The notes under the pieces: model-generated
What the model was told of the DNA's origin: nothing
The model's input: the letters and a program-made list of their open reading frames with translations, nothing else
The model's database searches: none
In this document: positions 59,661 to 64,000 of the stretch, piece by piece
Numbering within the stretch: the first letter of the stretch is position 1
Layout: every line of letters starts with the position of its first letter
NCBI RefSeq assembly: GCF_001297125.1
Contig: NZ_LHPC01000040.1
Span: 124,001-188,000 of the forward strand
DNA: 64,000 bases
From: Pseudomonas sp. RIT-PI-q
GTDB taxonomy: Bacteria; Pseudomonadota; Gammaproteobacteria; Pseudomonadales; Pseudomonadaceae
Direction of reading: 5' to 3'
Program-made: the position numbers and the translations under genes

Positions 59661-60977
59661 ATGACTAGTCTCAACACCGTGGAACAAACGGCCAGCGCCC
59701 GCCACCTGGACCTGGCTGAATCGACGTTCAAGAAAATCATGTGGCGGTTCATGCCGCTGCTGTTTCTTTGCTACGTCGTCAGCTATCTGGACCGCATCAA
59801 CGTCGGCTTCGCCAAGCTGACCATGCTCAACGATCTGTCGTTCAGCAATGCCGTGTATGGCCTCGGTGCCGGCATCTTCTTCATCGGCTACTTCTTCGCC
59901 GAAGTGCCGAGCAACATGATCCTGCACCGGGTCGGCGCGCGGCGCTGGATCGCCCGCATCATGATCACCTGGTCGTTGATTTCGGCGGCCACGGCGCTGG
60001 TGCAGACGCCCATGCAGTTTTATGTGCTGCGCTTTTTGCTGGGTATAGCCGAGGCGGGTTTCTTTCCCGGCATCGTGCTCTACCTCACCCTGTGGTTCCC
60101 GGCCCATCGTCGGGGCAAGATGGTCGCGCTGTTGATGGCGGGCAATCCGGTCTCGGGGATTCTCAGCGGCCTGGTGTCGGGCTACATCCTGCACACCATG
60201 AACGCCGTCCACGGGCTGGCGGGATGGCAATGGCTGTTCATTATCGAAGCGGCGCCGGCGCTGATACTGGGCGTGGTGGTGCTGTTCTTTCTGACCGACA
60301 AGGTCGACGACGCGCAGTGGCTGAACACGGCTGAAAAGACCTTGGTGGCTGAGGAGATCAAACAGGACAACAGCAACAAAACCCACAGCTCAGTGCGCCA
60401 GGGTTTGCTCGGTGGCCGGGTGTGGCTGATGTGCGGGATTCTGTTTTTACTGGTCATGGGCACCAGCACTATCGGCTTCTGGCAACCGAGCATCATCAGT
60501 AATTCGGGGATCACCGACCCGCGCATGATCGGATTGATTTCGGCTGTGCCTTACGTAGCCGCATTGCTCGGCATGTACCTGGCCGGCCGTAGCTCCGACC
60601 GCCGCCGTGAACGCCGCTGGCATGCGGTGATTCCTTTGTTGGTGGCTGTGCCGGGTTTTCTGATCTGCGCGTTTTTCCCGTCGACACCGTGGCTGGCGAT
60701 CCTCGGTCTGATCATCGCCACCGCCGGGATCATCACCTCGCTGCCGATGTTCTGGGCCTTGCCGACCTCATTTCTCGGTGGCGCAGGTGCGGCGGCGGGC
60801 ATTGCCCTGATCAACTCCACCGGCAACCTGGCCAGCTTCGCCGGCCCGGCCCTGCTCGGCTGGTTGAAAGACCTGACGCAATCGATGACCAGCGGACTGG
60901 TCATCGTGTCGATCTGCGTATTTGTCTCGGCGATGATTATCGTGCTGTTCGTACCGGCGAAAATGGTCAACCGCTAA
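59661..60977 (+). CDS. MFS transporter, anion:cation symporter family
   Basis: The 438-residue permease has twelve helices and the family mark SYLDRINVGFAKLTM (about 43-57) plus a long central cytoplasmic loop. It starts 118 bp after the second hydratase, with AAGGAGT upstream, and is read in the same direction, so it likely imports the acid degraded by the operon. Similar carriers take up hydroxycinnamates and related aromatic acids. Confidence 0.88.
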   Translation: MTSLNTVEQTASARHLDLAESTFKKIMWRFMPLLFLCYVVSYLDRINVGFAKLTMLNDLSFSNAVYGLGAGIFFIGYFFAEVPSNMILHRVGARRWIARIMITWSLISAATALVQTPMQFYVLRFLLGIAEAGFFPGIVLYLTLWFPAHRRGKMVALLMAGNPVSGILSGLVSGYILHTMNAVHGLAGWQWLFIIEAAPALILGVVVLFFLTDKVDDAQWLNTAEKTLVAEEIKQDNSNKTHSSVRQGLLGGRVWLMCGILFLLVMGTSTIGFWQPSIISNSGITDPRMIGLISAVPYVAALLGMYLAGRSSDRRRERRWHAVIPLLVAVPGFLICAFFPSTPWLAILGLIIATAGIITSLPMFWALPTSFLGGAGAAAGIALINSTGNLASFAGPALLGWLKDLTQSMTSGLVIVSICVFVSAMIIVLFVPAKMVNR

Positions 60978-60986
60978 GCTTGATCT

Positions 60987-62333
60987 TCACTGGGCAGGTT
61001 TGGCGGGTGTGATGCGCCAAACCTTGTTCCCGACATCATCGGCCACCAGCAACGCGCCGCGCTGATCCAGCGTTACCCCCACCGGACGGCCTTGCGCTTC
61101 GCCGTCGGCATTGAGGAAACCGGTGAGGAAATCCACCGGCAAACCTGAAGGCTTGCCGTCGTTGAACGGAATGAACACCACCTTGTAGCCCGCCTGCGGG
61201 TTACGGTTCCAGGAGCCGTGCTCACCGACGAACACGCCATTGGCGAAGTTGGCCGGCATGGCGCGGGCATCAGAGAACGTCAGGCCCAACGGTGCAACGT
61301 GGGTGCCCAGTGCGTAGTCCGGCGAGATGGCTTTGGCAACCATGTCCGGGCGCGGCGGCTCAACACGGGTGTCGACGTGAGAGCCGTAATAGCTCCACGG
61401 CCAGCCGTAGAATGCGCCGTCCTGCACGGATGTCAGGTAATCCGGCACCAGGTCGCTGCCGATTTCGTCGCGTTCATTGACCACGGTCCACAACTGCGTC
61501 GAACCCGGTTTCCAGGCCAGCCCGTTGGGGTTGCGAAGGCCGCTGGCAAACAGGCGCTTGTTGCCGCTTTTGACGTCAACCTCCCAAATCGCCGCACGCC
61601 CTTCTTCCGCCTCCAGGCCGTTTTCACCGACGTTGCTGTTGGAGCCCACCGTGACGTACAGCTTGCTCCCTTCCTGGTTGGCGATAACGTTCTTGGTCCA
61701 GTGGTGATTAATGCCGGCGGGCAGATCAGTCACTTTGACCGGCGTCGCGCTGATCTCGGTTTGGTTCTCGACGTAAGGCACTTTGACCACGGCGTCGGCA
61801 TTGCCGATAAACAACTCATTGCCCACCAGGGCCATGCCAAACGGCGACGCCAGGCCGGTCATGAAGACCTTCTGCACTTCAGCGCGGCCGTCACCGTCAA
61901 CGTCGCGCAACAAGGTAATGCGATTGGCGCTGGGTGCGTCCGCGCCGACACGGCCCATCACGAAACCCATGGCGGTGCGTTTTGCCCAGGCAATCGGTCC
62001 GGTGCCACCGTCAGTCGCGCCTTCCGGCATCGGCGGGTGATTGCTCTCGGCGACGAGTACATCGCCATTGGGCAGGGTGTAGACCCAACGCGGGTGGTCG
62101 AGATTCTCGGCCAGCGCGGTGACTTTGAAACCGGCGGGTGCCTTGGGCATGTCACTGCCCGACCAGCCGACGGCCTTGGACACCTTTAACGTGGGGATCA
62201 ACGATGTGGTGGGTTCGGGCAACTGCGGGGTCGGGCCGACGCTGGCCTGAGGCGGCAGTTTAGAGGACTCACCACACGCAGTGAGCAGCGCGGCAGTCGT
62301 CATCAAGAGCGCAAGTCGGTTGGATACAGTCAT
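60987..62333 (-). CDS. PQQ-type sorbosone/glucose dehydrogenase-like lipoprotein
   Basis: The 448-residue precursor has a lipoprotein signal peptide with lipobox LTAC (about 17-20). The mature protein is a beta-propeller with VYTLPNGDVLVAES, AGINHHWTKNV, GSNSNVGENG, GLRNPNGLAW and GEHGSWNRNPQAGY, which match the soluble PQQ sugar/sorbosone dehydrogenase family. It is probably anchored to the outer membrane on its periplasmic face and oxidises an aldose or alcohol, passing electrons to a cytochrome. It is convergent with the MFS gene, nine bp apart. Confidence 0.88.
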   Translation of the reverse strand: MTVSNRLALLMTTAALLTACGESSKLPPQASVGPTPQLPEPTTSLIPTLKVSKAVGWSGSDMPKAPAGFKVTALAENLDHPRWVYTLPNGDVLVAESNHPPMPEGATDGGTGPIAWAKRTAMGFVMGRVGADAPSANRITLLRDVDGDGRAEVQKVFMTGLASPFGMALVGNELFIGNADAVVKVPYVENQTEISATPVKVTDLPAGINHHWTKNVIANQEGSKLYVTVGSNSNVGENGLEAEEGRAAIWEVDVKSGNKRLFASGLRNPNGLAWKPGSTQLWTVVNERDEIGSDLVPDYLTSVQDGAFYGWPWSYYGSHVDTRVEPPRPDMVAKAISPDYALGTHVAPLGLTFSDARAMPANFANGVFVGEHGSWNRNPQAGYKVVFIPFNDGKPSGLPVDFLTGFLNADGEAQGRPVGVTLDQRGALLVADDVGNKVWRITPAKPAQ

Positions 62334-62497
62334 TGTTTAACCTCGCGATGGCCATCCGTGGGCCAGTTATTGGGCAGGCAAAATCACTGCGAAGTATCGC
62401 GGCGTCGATTCCGTTCAAACACCGCGTCTGGCACAAATCAAATTTGCCTGAATCGCACGAATGCAGATTGCCGATGCCAGGCACTATCCCACGTACC

Positions 62498-63489
62498 TGT
62501 AGGAGCCGGCTTGCTGGCGAAGGCATCCTTGAGATTTGCATCGCCTATGCGGGCGTCTTCGCTGGCAAGCCAGCTCCTACAAGGGTCAGGTGGCGGGCAC
62601 GAGGAACCGGCGGCGGGCGCGAAAATTGGGGACGACCGCGATTCCCTGTAGGAGCCGGCTTGCCGGCGAAGAGGCCCTTGAGATTTGCATCGCTCATGCG
62701 GCCGCCTTCGCTGGCAAGCCAGCTCCTACAAAGGTCAGGTGGGCGCCTTCGCTGGCAAGCCAGCGCCTATAAGGTCAGGTGGCGGGCACGAGGAACCGGC
62801 GGCGGGCGCGAAAACTGGGGACGACCGCGATTCCCTGTAGGAGCCGGCTTGCCGGCGAATAGGCCCTTGAATCTTGCATCGTTCATACGGCCGTCTTCGC
62901 TGGCAAGCCAGCTCCTACAAAGGTCAGATGGGCGTCTTCGCTGGCAAGCCAGCGCCTATAAGGCCAGGTGGCGGGCATGAGGAGCCGGTGGCGGGCGCGA
63001 AAATTGGGGACGACCGCGATTCCCTGTAGGAGCCGGCTTGCCGGCGAAGAGGCCCTTGAGATTTGCATCGCTCATGCGGCCGCCTTCGCTGGCAAGCCAG
63101 CTCCTACAAAGGTCAGATGGGCGTCTTCGCTGGCAAGCCAGCGCCTATAAGGTCAGGTGGCGGGCATGAGGAGCCGGCGGCGGGCGCGAAAATTGGGGCC
63201 GACCGCGATTCCCTGTAGGAGCCGGCTTGCCGGCGAAGAGGCCCTTGAAATTTGCATCGCTCATGCGGCCGCCTTCGCTGGCAAGCCAGCTCCTACAAAG
63301 GTCAGATGGGCGTCTTCGCTGGCAAGCCAGCGCCTATAAGGCCAGGTGGCGGGCATGAGGAGCCGGCGGCGGGCGCGAAAATTGGGGACGACCGCGATTC
63401 CCTGTAGGAGCCGGCTTGCCGGCGAAGAGGCCCTTGAATCTTGCATCGTTCATGCGGCCGCCTTCGCTGGCAAGCCAGCTCCTACAAGG
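62498..63489. repeat. Tandem array of 189-bp REP-containing units (five copies)
   Basis: The landmark GCGCGAAAAYTGGGG recurs at 62621, 62810, 62999, 63188 and 63377 with exact 189-bp spacing. Each unit contains an outward REP (TGTAGGAGCCGGCTTGCC), an inward REP (GGCAAGCCAGCTCCTACA) and a third, diverged inward copy (GGCAAGCCAGCGCCTATA). The last unit is truncated and ends at the downstream LysR gene; a shorter founder unit lies at about 62498-62610. Units differ by only a few bases, which implies recent amplification. Open frames across this array are repeat translations, not genes. Confidence 0.92.
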
Positions 63490-64000
63490 GGTTCAGCAAG
63501 GCTTCTCGTAGCAGCCTGGCCGCTGGGGAGTCCGGCACGCCTTTGCGTGAAACCAGCTCGTACGGTTCGCTGCGCGAGGTGATGGGCAGCGGCAGCGTGG
63601 TGGTGAAGCCGTAACCGGAGCAGAACTTCGCCACATCGGTCGACACCAGTGCGACAAGGGTCGGGTTTTCCTGGAGCAACGAGAGGGTGGCGAAGGCCGA
63701 CGTGGTTTCCAGCAGGTGCACCGGGAACCGCAGGTCAGCCTCATGAAATTCCCGCTCCAACAGCAGACGCATAGGCATGTTGGCGCGATAGACCACCCAG
63801 CGGTAATCCACCAGGTCTTTCAGTGACAACTGCCGGGCATAGGCGAACGGATGCTGGGTGCTGGCGATCACCGCCAGGGTTTCTTCGACGAAGGTCGAGC
63901 TTTCGTACAGGTAAGGCGTGGTGCTGATGGTGGTCCGGCAGATCGCCAGGTCCAGGCGCCCGGCGTCGAGTTGGCTGAGCAGCGCGGCGCTGGTGTCTTC
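63482..64000 (-). CDS. LysR-type regulator, C-terminal part (truncated by window end)
   Basis: The frame is open to the window edge, so the N-terminal HTH is outside. The visible 172 residues are the effector-binding domain: LLSQLDAGRLDLAICRT, then YLYESSTFVEETLAVIA, and a C-terminal VSRKGVPDSPAARLLREALL. The stop codon TAG lies within the terminal CTCCTACA of the REP array, so the array directly abuts and helps end this gene. The target is unknown; the PQQ dehydrogenase gene beyond the array reads in the same direction. Confidence 0.88.
   Translation of the reverse strand, partial: EDTSAALLSQLDAGRLDLAICRTTISTTPYLYESSTFVEETLAVIASTQHPFAYARQLSLKDLVDYRWVVYRANMPMRLLLEREFHEADLRFPVHLLETTSAFATLSLLQENPTLVALVSTDVAKFCSGYGFTTTLPLPITSRSEPYELVSRKGVPDSPAARLLREALLNPL

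Noticed and set aside
62498..63489. CRISPR-like periodic repeats
   Set aside because: The whole 189-bp unit is repeated, there are no unique spacers, and no cas genes are nearby.
62333..63582. Several short repeated open frames
   Set aside because: They are translations of the 189-bp REP array; their near-identical products follow the repeat period.

Overview
The window is chromosomal DNA of a Pseudomonas, most likely of the P. fluorescens group. Supporting signs are high GC coding DNA, dense REP/BIME-type palindromes (TGTAGGAGC...GCTCCTACA and TGTGGGAGCGGGCTTGCCCGCG families) in most intergenic gaps, and a lexA2-imuA-imuB-dnaE2 SOS mutagenesis cassette with a perfect GTAC-N4-GTAC operator. 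There are about 56 protein genes, one tRNA, and no CRISPR array or intact insertion sequence.

Layout. 1-7.7 kb: a truncated sensor kinase, a REC-PAS-kinase-REC hybrid, a UvrA paralogue and a PAS hybrid kinase, with a 39-bp tandem repeat between the last two. 7.9-16.1 kb: a GntR/FCD regulator divergent from a seven-gene operon made of a polyamine-type ABC importer, two amidohydrolases and a flavin-reductase-like protein, probably for uptake and breakdown of a nitrogenous compound. 16.5-22.2 kb: SOS mutasome operon. 22.4-29.9 kb: an eight-gene minus-strand cluster of UTRA regulator, AprA-like flavoprotein, 4Fe-4S ferredoxin, NitT/TauT-type ABC importer, HEAT-repeat protein and DUF971 protein. 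Its binding protein carries an extra C-terminal NosL-like domain. This is one of the best candidates here for an uncharacterised redox/uptake pathway.

30-40 kb: DyP peroxidase, GapN-type dehydrogenase and a FUSC membrane protein with a probable CTG start, then an AT-rich two-gene insert (34.4-37.7 kb) of unrecognised proteins, an EamA exporter with divergent Lrp-type regulator, a Bax-inhibitor-1 family protein and tRNA-Ser(UGA). 40.5-44.5 kb: MFS transporter, BKACE-type beta-keto acid cleavage enzyme, SDR dehydrogenase and GntR regulator. 44.6-48.5 kb: a phage-CI/LexA-like S24 repressor with two TTACC-N4-GGTAA operators, several small genes and a PL7 alginate-lyase-like gene. Two matching operator-like sites lie upstream of that lyase gene, suggesting one small regulon.

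48.5-53 kb: carboxynorspermidine (or carboxyspermidine) dehydrogenase and decarboxylase, small genes and an SRAP/YedK DNA-protein crosslink protein. 53.3-61 kb: a LysR regulator divergent from a CoA-dependent acid degradation operon: ADP-forming acyl-CoA synthetase, enoyl-CoA hydratase, aldehyde dehydrogenase, second hydratase and MFS transporter. Its enzyme set resembles ferulate-type side-chain shortening with a FerA-like ligase. 61-64 kb: a lipoprotein PQQ-type sugar dehydrogenase, a tandem array of 189-bp REP-containing units (62.5-63.5 kb) and the 3' part of a LysR gene running off the window.
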